The notes under the pieces were generated by a model that did no database searches, was not told the DNA's origin, and was given only the letters and a program-made list of their open reading frames with translations. From assembly GCA_009801085.1 (NCBI GenBank), contig VNWV01000021.1, positions 62,001 to 126,000 of the forward strand: a DNA stretch of 64,000 nt, given 5' to 3'. The DNA comes from Lasiodiplodia sp. COLG20 (taxonomy: Eukaryota; Ascomycota; Dothideomycetes; Botryosphaeriales; Botryosphaeriaceae). Positions 34,434-47,200 of this stretch are shown here, in pieces. Within the stretch, counting starts at the first letter, position 1. Every line of letters starts with the position of its first letter. Both the position numbers and the translations under genes were made by a program.

Positions 34434-36138
34434 CTAGATTCCCAAGTTCTCTTTAGAGTTAGCGCTGACCTTCCGGATCACCAGTTTAGGCTTATTGTAA
34501 CCTTGATCTGAAGACTGCTTGAAAAGGGACAACGGCCGTTCATTTAGATCGAGGCAATGCTCGTGATCGTCAGACACAGCCCATAAAGAATACCGCCTCC
34601 AGTCCTCAGCGATGCCGTATTCCTTGAGCCCGGACAGTAAGACCTTGTAAGCGGGATCATCGATGGAGACGCGGCAGCTCTTGTAAACTTCGAATCGTTC
34701 GCTCTCTTCTGGGTGTGATAGATCTGAATCAGGCTCGTCCCAGACTGGATCCGTTAGAGGAGATGGTGGCGGCAGTGGTGACGACGATGGCGAAATCGTC
34801 AGAGCCGGGAGAAGAACGGCTGGATCGCTCGAAGTTGGAGATTCACCATGTGAACTAGAATTCTCAGAATCTCCCCAGGTACCCAGCGGTTGGACAAGTG
34901 GATGGAGGGACCGGGTGGGGCTTGCCATTTTGTCTAGGAAGATTCTCGCAGCCTCTGCCCGCTCTAGGTCAGGCAGATTGCCCATCCATTCCTGAAAGGC
35001 TTCAGCCGCTTCATAAAAGTATCCAACAGTCATCTCAACATGCGTTGTGTCTTTAAGGTCTCCAAGACTTGGGCTGTCGGAATTGTCCTGGCGGGCTTCG
35101 ACATTCGGCTGCGATGGAGCCTGAGAAATGCCATCGAAAATTTGGGTCGTCTGTCGCGAGTGTTTGGAGTCGGATGAAGTCGATGAAGGTAATCCATCGA
35201 GTGGGGCATCTAGATTACCGAACAACACTGAAGAGCGCCAGTTCCTCAGGTTGAGCTGTTCAGAGGACAACCAAAGAGAATTCCTTGCAGGTGCGGTCGA
35301 GAGCCTGGGACCATGGATACCTTTCGAAACTCTAAAGATGAGGGCTCTTGCTCTACTTTCTCGCAGATTCTCCAGCTGTTCTCGCACAGATTCGACTAAC
35401 GGGGATCTTTCTTTGGAAGAGGACGTTGCGTGGGAGCTTGGAGGAGGCTCTTTTTCGTCCATCGGAGACAATGGAAAGTAGTCCTCAAGTAGAGTAAGCT
35501 CTTGTGCAGCGACCTGTTTCTCAAGATCCGCGAGATCTGCAATGGAGGCACTGTGTGCAAGTTCCAAGCTCTGGATAAGAGCCTCCTGCTGCGCGTCATT
35601 CCCTTGACCAACAGCGCTAATAGTTGACGTCCTAAAACGTCAGTAAAGGACAAATTCCCTTTGTGGAGGCAACTTACCTGCGCTTGTTTATTCGTCGTGC
35701 CCAATCGAGGCTCATCAGCATGAGATGAAGGGTGGTTTTGTAAGATTCGATGCCTGCTCGGAGGTACAAGATTCTGGGCTTTGAAAGTGCCCACTTGATC
35801 CTTTCGGTCCACTTGAAACTGTTGTCTCCGGAATGGCCGATGTACCGCTCAAGTTCTTGTACAAGCTCGGCGATCTCGATGAACATCTTCAGGCACCTCT
35901 CGTTCATCTCTTCGGCAACACTTGCGCATGGCGAAATCGATGCCTCATCCGCTTCTTCGAGCGTGGTTCCGAGCAGGTGGAGAATGGCGCACAAATTGGA
36001 AATCTCATGTCCTATTTTCTTCGCATCTCTGGCAGCTGAGCCTCCCTTGTCAGCGAACTGGTAGAGCGTGAGAGAGATATTGGCGCCGGCCGCGGCAATG
36101 CCGACGGTGCTTGCGGCGATGCTGAGGGGATCTGCCAT
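34434..36138 (-). CDS. Fungal STAND-type N-terminal domain fused to a Ras-association-like domain
   Basis: Exons 36138-35678 and 35631-34434 give 552 residues. The N-terminus, MADPLSIAASTVGIAAAGAN then LYQFADKGGSAARDAKKIGH, is the helical domain found at the front of many fungal NACHT/ankyrin STAND proteins. Here no NTPase follows. The middle is a Ser/Pro-rich, probably disordered region with a helical, coiled-coil-like stretch (LADLEKQVAAQELTLLEDY). The last ~100 residues look like a Ras-association/ubiquitin-like fold of the Ste50 kind: YKVLLSGLKEYGIAEDWRRY, SLWAVSDDHEHCLDLNERP, then LFKQSSDQGYNKPKLVIRK. This suggests an adaptor linking a STAND-like interaction domain to Ras or MAPK signalling, which is inference. 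An in-frame ATG 46 codons upstream (36276) exists; 36138 is preferred because MADPLS is the conserved family start. Confidence 0.75.
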
Positions 36139-38048
36139 GTCAAGGTAAGGAGGAGTACACTGCTTCAGGTGTCCATGAGGATCGTTTGAAAAGGGTGCCT
36201 CTTGCTTATGAGCATTCGAACGGTAGCAGCTAACACGAGGCTGAGAGGAACTCAGCCGCATAGTTCTGCACGCCATACGCAGGCGGTCAGCCTCGCTAAG
36301 CCGTGGCGTTCCAATGTTCTCAGCTCAGCCGGGTTCTAATGGCTGGGTAGCATCCATTTTTGACATCTCGCATCGTGGCGACGTAGAGGATCGGGTAGCA
36401 CCTGCCCATTTTGATCGTGCTTGAAGAAAGGTCACGTTTGAGGTGACCCGGCGAACATTATGAGAGGACTGCACCATCCACGCACCTAAGATACCGCAAT
36501 GACTGCACACATTTCTTAAGCTGTTGACGTTTCGTAGGTTCTGTTAAGGCTACCCTGACACTGTACAAGAATGAAGGTATGCTTACCACATCGCACGAAA
36601 ATTTTCTGGTGCAATCTATCGGCTGCTGACGCGGCGCTTACGGGAATGTGCTGCTGCCGAGGGCTAGCGTGAATTTGTTTTTCTCCATGCCAGACACCTG
36701 TAAGAACGAGTAAGTTTGTTGAAGCAAGTTTGCAAACATAAATGTGAAATTTTTAAAGATACATTCACGTCCATATGATAGTTTCTAGTTTCTACCCCCT
36801 ACAAAATCCGTAAGGAGTTTCAATAAGGAGGGTGATTCTACCTCCGCATGAAACTCGGAGACAGATGTACAGGGGTGTATTTCAGCTGAGGGATAGCGCA
36901 TATTCGTTCTTCGCTCATTTAATGGATGGTTGGGGCGGTGTTCGCACGTAAATGATGTGGAATACTAATTATAGATTTACGTCCAGGCGATTGCTTCCGC
37001 TATTCACTTATGTTGCTCTTCACAAAGAATTTGCTACACCATAGATATCATCGCGTATTCTATAGCTCCATAATCCTTCGCACCAGCCTTCAGCTACAAT
37101 GTGACCCTTCTGTACGTTGATCCTTGTAAGCGCTACCCATGATGATCCGGGGAAGGATCCGCCTTGGCATCAAGCACTAGTGGTCGTATCTTTCTTTCAA
37201 CGACAACAAAGATGTAAAATTAGCAATCACGGACTTTATTCTTATAAGAGTAATACAGCCAATGCGCCCAATCAAAATGCCTTTAATTCATCTTTCCCAT
37301 CGCCAGTACCATCATATCCCCGCCCCAGCCTATCACACCATACGCAGCATCCAATCTAAAACCAGCAAAACATAGAAGATCCCAACGCCCCTTCTACGTC
37401 CCAGGCTCAGGAAAAATATATAGAGAAATTATCCTTATCTGAGCTCGAAATGCCTTCACCATTACCGCTTTTTGGCCGCAAGTCAATAGCATCGTCAGCG
37501 CCGACATCGCCGAACATGAAAATGAGGGACATGGGAAGGCAAGGAAGCACCAACACATGGAAGGACACTCACGGTATCATGGTGCCGCAGGGAAGGCCGT
37601 TATAGACACTTTCTGTCCCTGGATGAAAGATATGATGGGATGTCATGTTGCCAGAGGCGGGCGAGCCGCCAGAACTTTGATTTGCATTAGTCTTTTTTCC
37701 TGCACTTTCTGCGGCGCATTTAAAGAACCTCCACGCAATGTATTATTTGCCAGCCGGAATCCCCTTATTAATTAGAGAATACAAGAATGTAGAGGTTACA
37801 GAGTCGGATGCCGGCTGCGCGCTGATTACGAGTAAAGTTCATTGGGAACAATTTTTCCTACAGGCCCAGAGGATAGACCGGCACGTCGGAACACTTCCCC
37901 TTGTCCCACTACAGATGAATTAGTATCTTCTTTCTGATGCTGGAGAAATGTGTTCAGGATAGACTCATGGTACACAGCTGAGTATCAAGGGCCATTCCAA
38001 GAAAGGAAATACAGTACGGGAATATTGACTCAGTGCAGTGCCATTCAG
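36139..38048. other. Gene-poor intergenic stretch
   Basis: About 1.9 kb, AT-rich in the middle (roughly 36700-37100). I find no exon, tRNA or transposon ORF that can be supported. The right end may include the 3' UTR, or an alternative last exon reaching 37954, of the DUF6536 gene. Confidence 0.45.
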
Positions 38049-40478
38049 TCAAGGGTAGCGGGAGACTGGAGACTAATAAATGACGAAAATTTAGAATAAA
38101 TTGGAGAAAACTTACAATCTCCCCATTTGATGTGCCCGTCGTCATTGAATTCCTCCAGTCGGGTTGTGGATGCACAAAGCACCCTGATCGACCCGTACAT
38201 CTGCGGAATGAAACCCTCGCGACGGTACGAAAAGGTGCGCCAGCAAAAGATGGTCATGATGATCAGCATCGCCGTCGACCCGAAAAGGCCATTCGGCACA
38301 CACGTTGCCTGCATGTGAGCACTTAGTCAGGTACATCAATCGAATTTGAGTTTTCCTTCGAATTACCGTGTATTTGGAAAAGGATACGGATGGCGTCTCG
38401 AATATTATTTCTTCCGCCTGCATCGAGAGACCCAGGAGCCAGTGCATGATGATGCTGTAGGTCATGGTCGGGACAATGATGCGTTTCGGGAGCTGGAACA
38501 TGTAGGATTGATTGAATGGCCGGCCTTTGACGATGGTACAGCGCAGTCGGCCACCATATTTTTCAAGTTTTCCCCAATCGAACTCCATGGAGATGAGGGT
38601 AAGGTTGTAGATGAGTAACAGGTAGATAGTCGAGTAAACAAACTGGAGGCCATTGGCGATGAAATAGGAAGCGATCTCGCTGCTGATCTGGTTGGGCGGC
38701 AGCTCGGCCAGCCGCTTGCCCTCGGAAAAATATGCTGCCAGGCTGACGTATGGCCTTCTCGGGTTTGGTCCGTTGTACCTGATGTCCCAATCACCGCCGA
38801 CACCAATACCAAACATGATTGACCATGCTACAGATCCAAGTGACAAGATGCACAGGAGAAGGATCTGGGTCAATGCGGTCTGACCAAGAGTCCCGAGGAA
38901 AGCTCTCTTCCGTTTCATGGCCAGAGTTGGCCACGGTAACCTCGTATGGTTGTAGATGAGGTTGAACTTTTTGCATTTCTGGCAGTGGCCCAGCTCCTCC
39001 CCTGTATCAGACGGCTCTGGATCCTTACAGTGTTTGTGACAGATATGCTTGATCTGTCGTCGATGGAAGTCGCCTTTGCCCGTCATGCATTCGCCGTGAA
39101 CCTGAAGTCGAGGATATAGCGAGGATGCGACAAGCACATCTCCGAAATTCAGAAGATGTGACTTGACATGGCCACGCGAGGAATGCATGGTGAGGACCAT
39201 ATAGATAGCCTTGGCCAGCAGACACCCTGTCAGGATGAAAGCGGGCATCATGCGCAATACGAGCGCACAATCGCCTCCATCATCAGAGCCGGATGTGATG
39301 AGGCACCGTAGGTAATTTGCGGTGCAATTTGCTGAGTGAGTTGAATTTCTCTCGCTACACACGCTTTCGTCGTACCAGATTTTTGCGGAGTTTCCGGTTG
39401 CATCAATGTCTCCAAAATACCCCGCCCAGTCGTCGAGCGTGGAGGTCTTGTAAGCAGCCAGACTTTCGAAAGAGCCTTGTTCGAATGCGATCGCACAGGC
39501 AGAAGTATCACGGATGATGGAGCGGGAGTAATCGTCTATGTAGTAGCCCACATCAACGTACCAATACGAAATGTTCGCAAAAGGCTCGTATGACACTTTC
39601 GGGGTCGTTCGATAGGTCGATGTACCAACGAGAGAATTGGCAAGCAAATGTATAGGCTGCGACGGGTCAGTGGGTTTATTCACGCGCAACAAAGCGGTGA
39701 TAGGATACCATAGAAGTCAGGATGAGGAAAGACCAGCGAAGCCAAGATTGCCAGCGGCCAGTGCGTTTGTAGTTGATGGCAAAGGGCGAGTTTGTGCCCA
39801 CACGGCAATCGCCGAATCTTGACAGCATGTACGGAAGGTCGTCGATTCGCAGGGCGGTTGCAAGCTGCTGGTATGTATTTGACATGCCGAGGATCATGGT
39901 TGATGCGACGTTGATCAGGAACTTCAGAGCCTACGCGGTGGTCAGGAACAAACAGACAGGTGCGGGAGGTGGTTGGTCACACTTGATAGCCGGGCTCTAT
40001 TGATTTGCACGTGCCCCTATCGAAGGCAATTGATGTGGAGTTGGGGTTTTGCCTGACATGTTCGGAGAAGGCCGGTGAGGTGGAGATCCAGACAAGGAGC
40101 ATAGTAAGCGCAAAGGCGGAGGTGAGGGCGGCCATGCCGCAGAGACTGCGATCCACCAGCATCTCTTGTTTCCACCAGCTAGTACCTCCTCGAGTGGCCT
40201 CTCTCTCCTCGGGCAATTCACTATCTGCCCTGGTGAGCGACCATGATTCGGCTGCATCTCTGCCGTCGACACCGTTGAGTGACTTGGCGGTGCTATCTCG
40301 TCTGCCTTCTTCGGCTTTCTGGACAGAGCCTTTGGACTCAACGGCAGTGTTCGCCAAACTTCACGATATAATTAGCAACATGGCGTCTTCAAGTAGAAAA
40401 CAAAGCGCACCGGCTGAACTCGAGATGAGCCCTTGGGTCTCGGCGTCTCGTCAAGTTGGACTTGAGACTCGAAAACAT
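38049..40478 (-). CDS. DUF6536 multi-pass membrane protein
   Basis: Exons 40478-40411, 40358-39983, 39930-39709, 39656-38367 and 38308-38116 are well supported by phase, plus a short last exon of uncertain extent; about 720 residues. The DUF6536 region spans TM1 (AALTSAFALTMLLVWISTSP), the segment FDRGTCKSIEPGYQ, and after an intron ALKFLINVASTMILGMSNTY. More hydrophobic segments follow, for example RMMPAFILTGCLLAKAIYMV, TALTQILLLCILSLGSVAWS and STAMLIIMTIFCW. N-glycosylation sequons and paired cysteines lie in the predicted outer loop (CSERNSTHSANCTANYLRC). The function of the family is unknown. The last intron has a perfect GTAAGT donor at 38115 but two acceptors: one ends the protein soon after (stop 38049-38051), the other extends it to 37954. 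Confidence 0.78.
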
Positions 40479-41262
40479 GGTGGTTGCATCAGTCGCATCT
40501 GTGGAGAAAGTCAGAGTCCGAGGGAATTAACATAGAGGAGAGAAAGTCGCAGGGCCGTCTCCTGAGGCGGCGCAACCTTGTTTTCGCGTTGGCCCCCAAC
40601 CTTCGCAACACATTGATAGGCGTGTACTGGGATATCTTCTGCAGCTCCGCGACTCATTGCAAATCCTCATGTTCTTGGCGCTCCTTCTATACGCGTAAAA
40701 CTATTTTTGAAGCCAACACTGCATTTCAAGTCCGCCGAGCTTGGGCTAAGCTGGAATGAGAATGGCGGGGAGATTTGCTTGTGGGCAGAGAATCCGTGAT
40801 CCGGATGCAGCATTGCGTCACCGACATGGACGCACGCTTCCTGAAGGATTCGGGATCGTCGTTCCCCCAACGTTTTGAGGTGTGTGGCGTTCAGGACCGT
40901 CGCCCTGCTCTGAGCTGACCGTCGTGCCTGGCGCTTAGCTCGCTCGGCTAAATAAACTTTCAATCCACCCCAGCTTCCTCTTCCTTTGGTTTCTAACAAC
41001 AAGCCTCTATCTCCTGGTGATGGTCGAGATACATGTTACTCATGCTGGTCATACTAGTCTTTAGCGCCATACCGGATAGGAGTTCAAAAGAAGAGAGCAG
41101 AAGGAGGCAAATACAATAAACACTTAACTTTTTTATACCTAATTTCAATACAAAAACACAGAAGCAGAACCCCAACTCCGTTTGAAAATGCCCTCCAGTC
41201 CGTGAAGACACGCAATCTTCCCTCTCCTTCCGGTTTCCCTTTCCTTTCTATTCTATTTCCTC
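40479..41262. other. Promoter of the DUF6536 gene and 3' flank of midasin
   Basis: 784 bp between two minus-strand genes. No coding exon or RNA gene is supported. The first ~160 bases after the midasin stop are probably its 3' UTR. Confidence 0.45.
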
Positions 41263-44200
41263 TCAACCCGCCGTATCCACCACCTCGGCGAACCACTGCC
41301 TCAACGCCGTCGATAGCACGCCCGGCAACTCGCGCACATCCCTGACCACAACGTACCACCTGAACGGGAACGTGTCCATATACCTCCGCTTCACCACCTT
41401 CCCGTCCACGAAGCTCACATCCAGCAGATCCAGCACGCTGCTCTGCTTCTGCACCGCCGCACCACCGGCTTCCCCAGCACCAGCAGAACCGGCACCACCG
41501 CCGCTGCCGGCACCATCCACGACCACAAACACGATCATGATCCTCTCCTCCTGCGCCTGCCTGACCAGCCTCGCCACGTCCGCGTGCCCGTCGCACACGC
41601 CGTCCGAGATGACGACGGCGAGCTGCCACAGCTCCTTCGCCACGCCGCTCGCCCGCAGCCGCGCGTCCCTGAAGACCTCGATGACGCGCCTGACCAGCTC
41701 CCGCACATCCGTGCGCTCCTGGTCGAAGCCGAAGCGCCTAAAGACGTCGACGCCAGCCTCGGACGCGAAGGGCTTGTCGAAGGGGTGCGCGACTTCGACG
41801 CCGCCGCCGAAGCGGAGCACCGACATCTCGCCGGCCTCGAGCGTGCTGAGCGCCTTGCTGACTAGCGCCAGCGTTTCGAATGCTAGGCCACTGACGCGCC
41901 CGTCCGACATGGACTTGGAGTCGTCGAGGGCGAGGGCGATCTGGTACGCGCGTTTGGATGGGAGGGAGCGTCGCAGCCAGATCTTGTCACGCTTGTACTG
42001 CGACGCGATGTACGGGATGATGGCCTTCATGTTGAGACGCTTACCCGTACGGTGTCCACCACGCATCTTGGTCGCCAATGTAGGTGCCAGGATCAGGCGC
42101 AGCTGTTCAGTCAGGCCCTGAGCGAGTGCTCGCGTCGAGGCTTCGTGGTGCTGCCAGAGAGTGCGCGCGTCGTCAAGCGAACGTGGGAATGCGTTTTCGT
42201 CGTCAGTGATGGCGGCGGACGAAAGTTGACGGTCAACCTCGTCGACTTCGGAGTCGGAGTCCGAGAGATCAGGAGGTTGAAGCGAATCTTCGCGCTCGGC
42301 GTTGGTACGGTCGCCTGGTTCGCCCATGAAGGCATTAGGCTGGCCGCCAGTCTGCTGATCTTGGTCTTGCTCTTGGGCGGGCGCGTCGCGCTGGTTGGGA
42401 TCGACATCTTCCATCGGGGTGTCCTCCGGCTGCTCGTTTTGGTCTTCAACCTCAGCCGGGAGATTCTCAGGAAGCTCGGCCTTATCGTTGACATCCTGCG
42501 CCATCTCCCTATCGAGAGCACGCGCCTGGTCTTCCTCGGCAGCGCCCAGGGCCTGGGTGTCAGCTTCAGCTTCGTCGTCGGGTAGATGCTCGAAGTCCGC
42601 ATCTGCCATGTCGACGTCTTTGTCCTGCTGCTGTTGCTGGCTTTCATCTTGCTTCTCTGACGCTTCATGGATTTGCTTCTGCTGGTTATACCATTTCTCG
42701 AGCATGTCACCCAGCTTCTTGAACGGCTGGCTTTCGGCGGCCTCTTGCATCTCGTCATCTCGACCAACAGCGTCTTGTTGCGATGCCTTGCCACGAGCGC
42801 CCTGCTCGTTTGATTCTTGCTGTTGTTCTTCGGAAGCCTCGCCCTCGGCTCCGTCTTCGCGCTGAGCGCCGCTGGTCTGGTCCTGATCGTCTTTCTTGTC
42901 GTCATGCGCGTCCAGGCCCAAACCGGTCTCGGCGGCGGCGTCGTCTTCCGTCTTGTCGTTCTGTGCATTGTCATCGGCGCCCTTGAGCTGGCCTTCGTCG
43001 ACTTGGTCTTGCTGCTCCTGCTCCTCCGGGTCGACGGCTTGGTCTTCCTTTTCTTCATCAGGAATGTCCTCAACCTCCTCCGGCTTCTGATCAAGGTCGA
43101 CGGGCGCTTCTTCCGGCTCGCCATCATCCGCATCCCCCTTATCGTCTTCCGGTGGCATCTCGTCCTCATCCATTGCATCGCCCAAGTCGTCCATATCGCC
43201 AAGGTCTTCGTCGTCACCTAGCGACTTGTCATCATCATCCATGTTGAGGTCATCTGGCAGATCCAGCGTCTCTCCCTCCTGCATGTGCGGATCAACCGGC
43301 TCCTGCTCATCCGGTCCACCAATCCTCTCTTCCTCCTCCGCACCCTTCTCCGCCTCCTCGTCGCTCTCTTCTTCCTGCTGCTGTTCACCCTCCTCGCCCT
43401 CTTTCTTCTCCTTTTCCTTCTTCTGCTGCTCCTCGTCCTTATTGCCCGCCAGCTCGTCTTGATCCTTGCTGCCGAACTCCTCATTCCCTTCTCTGTCCCG
43501 GTCATCTTCCTCGTCCTTCCCGCCATCATCCCACATCTTCTCATCCACCGCACTCGGGCCCAAATCATCGACGTCACCCGCCTCCTCATCCATCTCATCC
43601 TCCTCCTCATCGCCACTCTTATCCCCCTCCCCATCATCCTCCTCATCCTCACTCTTCTGCTCCCCCATCTGCCCCTCCATCTCCTCCTCGCCCATATCCA
43701 CCGCATCGTCCTCCTCCTCGTGCTCCTTCTTCGACTTGTCCTCTTCCTGCGCCAACTCCGTCAAGTCTTCATCCTCGCCGACGTCCTTGCTGATGTCTTC
43801 TGCGCCCTCTCCCTCGCCCAGGCCCGTGCCGCCCTCCAGCTTGTCGTCGTCGCCCTTGCCGCCCTCGCCCTCGCTCTCCGACGGCGTGCAGAAGCCGCGC
43901 GAGCCGACGACCAGGAACGCCTTGGCCAGGCGGTACGCGAGGCGCGCCTGCGCCGCGTGGAGGCGGGCGAAGCGCGCGCGCACGCCCGCCACGGTCGCGC
44001 AGTACTGCGCGATGAGGGGCGACAGCGCCGCCAGCATGGCGCAAGCGGCGTTCAGACCGTCGCTGGGTGCTGCGGTTGCCAGGTTGCGGAGCTGGTTCAG
44101 GACGCTGCCGCGCAGGGCAGCGGTGACACGGGGAGCGTGTAGAGCCTTGCAGGCGGCGGCCAGGGCAGCCGTCTCGTTGGTGAGCCAGGACGGAGACTCC

Positions 44201-47200
44201 GTCGTGTCTGGCAGCGCGGAGTGGGACTTTTCGACGTCTTGGATGGAGCCGAGGATGGCATCGAGGGTAGAGAACAGGTTGGTGCTGAGGTCGACGATGG
44301 AGGCAGTCGTAGCGGTAGCATCTTCCTGATTGGCATTCTCGATGATGGTGCCGTTGGTGGTGTTTATGAGCTGCAGCCATGGAAGAAGTTGCTTCAGCGT
44401 GGCTTCGAGAGTAGGGTGCTGCTCTGTCCACTTGGCGACGTTCAATTTGGTCTCCTCGAGAGTGTCGTGGATACGGCTGGCCAGCTTCTCGTGCGCAGCT
44501 GATGAAAGACCCTTCGGGAGGGCAGGAAGCCCATCGACCTCCTTGACCAGCCCATCTAGGAGCTGTGCTCTGGACTGTAGTCCTTCCACAACCTCATTGG
44601 CACTGATTTTGCCTAGCTGAGCTTGAGCTTTAACGATGTGCGCCGCAACCTTCAGCATCGGGGGAATCCACGGCAGGCCACCACGCTCTATGTCCGTCGA
44701 CGCTTCTCCAAGCCTGATCTCCGCAGAAGACACGGCCGTGATTTGCTCAAAGGTCCGCTCCAGCGCCTCTTCTTCCTCTAACACCTTCGCAACAACCTCC
44801 CGCTGCTTGAGTGCGGCGTGCAGCATGCTCTCGAAGCTGCCAATGGACCTGGCGACATCCGCGTTGGTCAGATCGCCGGAATGCTCCCTTGCAACATCGC
44901 GAACTTGCTGCATGAGATTGAACGTCTTGTGCAGGTACTCCTCTGCTCCCTTTGCTACGCCGTCGTGGTCAGACAAAGACGGCAGAGTGGGCAAGCGCGC
45001 CAACACCTTGGCCAGACCATCCTGTTTCTCCAACACGTCGCCGCCGACGTGGCTACGGAAGCCCATTTCGCGTAGCTCCTTGAGCGTGTCGGCGAACAGC
45101 TTGCGTTTCTGCGACTTTAGGTGCTTGACTTCAGTCTTGTTGTCGTCCGTCAGTACCGTAGGTGTAGCCTTCTGCAGCTCTGCAATCGATGCCTCGAGAT
45201 TGTCCAAGAACTCTTGAATATAAGAAGCGCCGTCGTGGGCCGCCTCGCCGTTTTTGCGGGCTTGCGCCATCTTGTGCATGAGCTTGACAGTGGTCGGAAG
45301 ATCTTTGAATCTGGAGGGACGGGTAGACCAGCTAGGCACATACTGCTCGCAGACCTGTAGTGTGGCCGTATCGACCGTCGCGTTGACCGATTGGAGAATA
45401 GTTAGGGCGGTTGCAAGCGTCGACTTCGCGGGTTCAGGAAGGTCCTGCTTCAGCACCGCGTCGACGGGCTTGTTGAGGATATCCCGGAACTTGCGTACGA
45501 CCCGGAAGAGCTTCTTGTGAGACGTCTTTGCACTCTGCCTCAGCGCATCGATGTTTCGGTCCTTCCAGCTGGCGACCTTGAGAACGTTCTTCATGTCCTT
45601 CTCCAGGGTAGCGCGGCCCTTGGTGATGACATCACGCACCGGTTGAGCGAAACGCACGAAGTAACGAATGAAGTTGTCGAGAGCAGTGCGAACAGGTCTG
45701 ACCGACGGCTCATCCACTTCTCTTAACGAAAGCTGCTCTCTAAACTGCTCGAGCAACCTGATACGCTCGTGGTACTGGCCCGCCGTCGTGGACAAGGCGA
45801 AATCCTCCAGTGTCCTCAGGAGCTCTTCTGCATGGCTTTCCACCGCAGCCCCAGAACCGAGTGATTCCGTCGCCGCGATGATTGTCTGGTATGCAACGAA
45901 GAACCATGCCTTCGCATCATCCTTGGCCTTCTCAACCTCGATGTCGAAGAGGCGCGCCCACGTTGTGAGCTCAAGCTGACGCCAGCTGACGAGCAGGTTC
46001 GTGACCTCATCGTACAACGGCGCTGCGCTGTACTCTCTGCTTGCAACTTGCTGCCACTCATAGATGGATGCGTGGAGCTTCTCACCCTTGGTGAGGAATT
46101 TGGCGACGGGCTCAACATGACGGAAAGCGAGCAGCTCGTCGGATACCCGGAGAACGTCAGCCAGGGTAGCGTGTTCGGGCCAGGCTTCCTGAATCTGGCG
46201 GAAACGCTTCTGCACACGATGAACAAGAGCGACCAGCTTCTTGGCCTCGCTGACGTTGGCGTCAGTATAGAAGTTGTAGTAACGAGGCGAGGGATTGTCC
46301 TGGAGAAGATGTTCGCTCTGCTTGTTGAGGGCCAGGAAAATTGCTGGAAGCGACGCTTCAAGACCATTGGTACTGCTGCTTTCGATCTTGCTGACGTAGT
46401 TCGTAGATTGCTCGATTAACGCCGTGATCCTCTCTGTGGGGTTCTTGCGGTTGACGAAGATGTCAGCATGGCAGACCGCCAGCTTTCGGGCCAATTCCTG
46501 CGGAGACTCGACTGATGCAGCGAGGCCATCCTCAGCATCACCTTGTTGCTCGTAATCGGGGAACAGGCTCTGCAGTTCTGCTTCAGTGGCTTCCTCTTCA
46601 ACATCGAGACCACCCTTAAACCGATAAAGGCCTGACTGCTCCGCAGCCTTCTCCTGATCGGCCTCGAGCTTCTCCTTCCACTGCTCGTAGAAGCTGCGGA
46701 AGATGTCATGAATCAGGTTTCGCTCGTTGATTGAAGGTGTCTTGTTCGGTTGGACGCTCAACTTGACTGCAAGAGCGCTCAACGCATGCCAGCGGAGGTC
46801 CACGGGGCCGGCCTTGCCGAACATAGCAGCATCAGACGTAGGGACCAGTGCACTAGAGCTACTACCAAAGAATGGCGTATGTGCAGAAACGTAGTCGAAG
46901 ACGCCAGCGCCAGCGCCAGCATTTGACGCTTCATCGGCGGCAGCAAGGACGACTCCAACCCTCAGGCAGTGCAAGAACGTGACGACTGGGGCAGTGATAT
47001 CATCGTACGCACGGTATCCTTCCGTCAGCCTCTTGACAATCTGCTGTATGTTCATCTCCAGTGTCGCGTCACGTAACGCCCCCACTTCACCTGCATCGAC
47101 TGCCCTGACCAAGCCATCCAGCACCCTCAGCAGGTTGCCAAATTCACCCGACAACTGCGCGAGCTCCGACTGTGGCGGTCTCGCAATGGCAGGTACGGAC

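Noticed and set aside
36139..36276. 46-codon N-terminal extension of the STAND-N/RA protein from an upstream ATG
   Set aside because: Possible, but the conserved family start is MADPLSIAAS at 36138 and the extension looks like 5' UTR.
43285..44329. Long open frames on the plus strand opposite midasin
   Set aside because: They are shadows of the Asp/Glu-rich codons of midasin (leucine/serine repeats), with no independent start context or domain.
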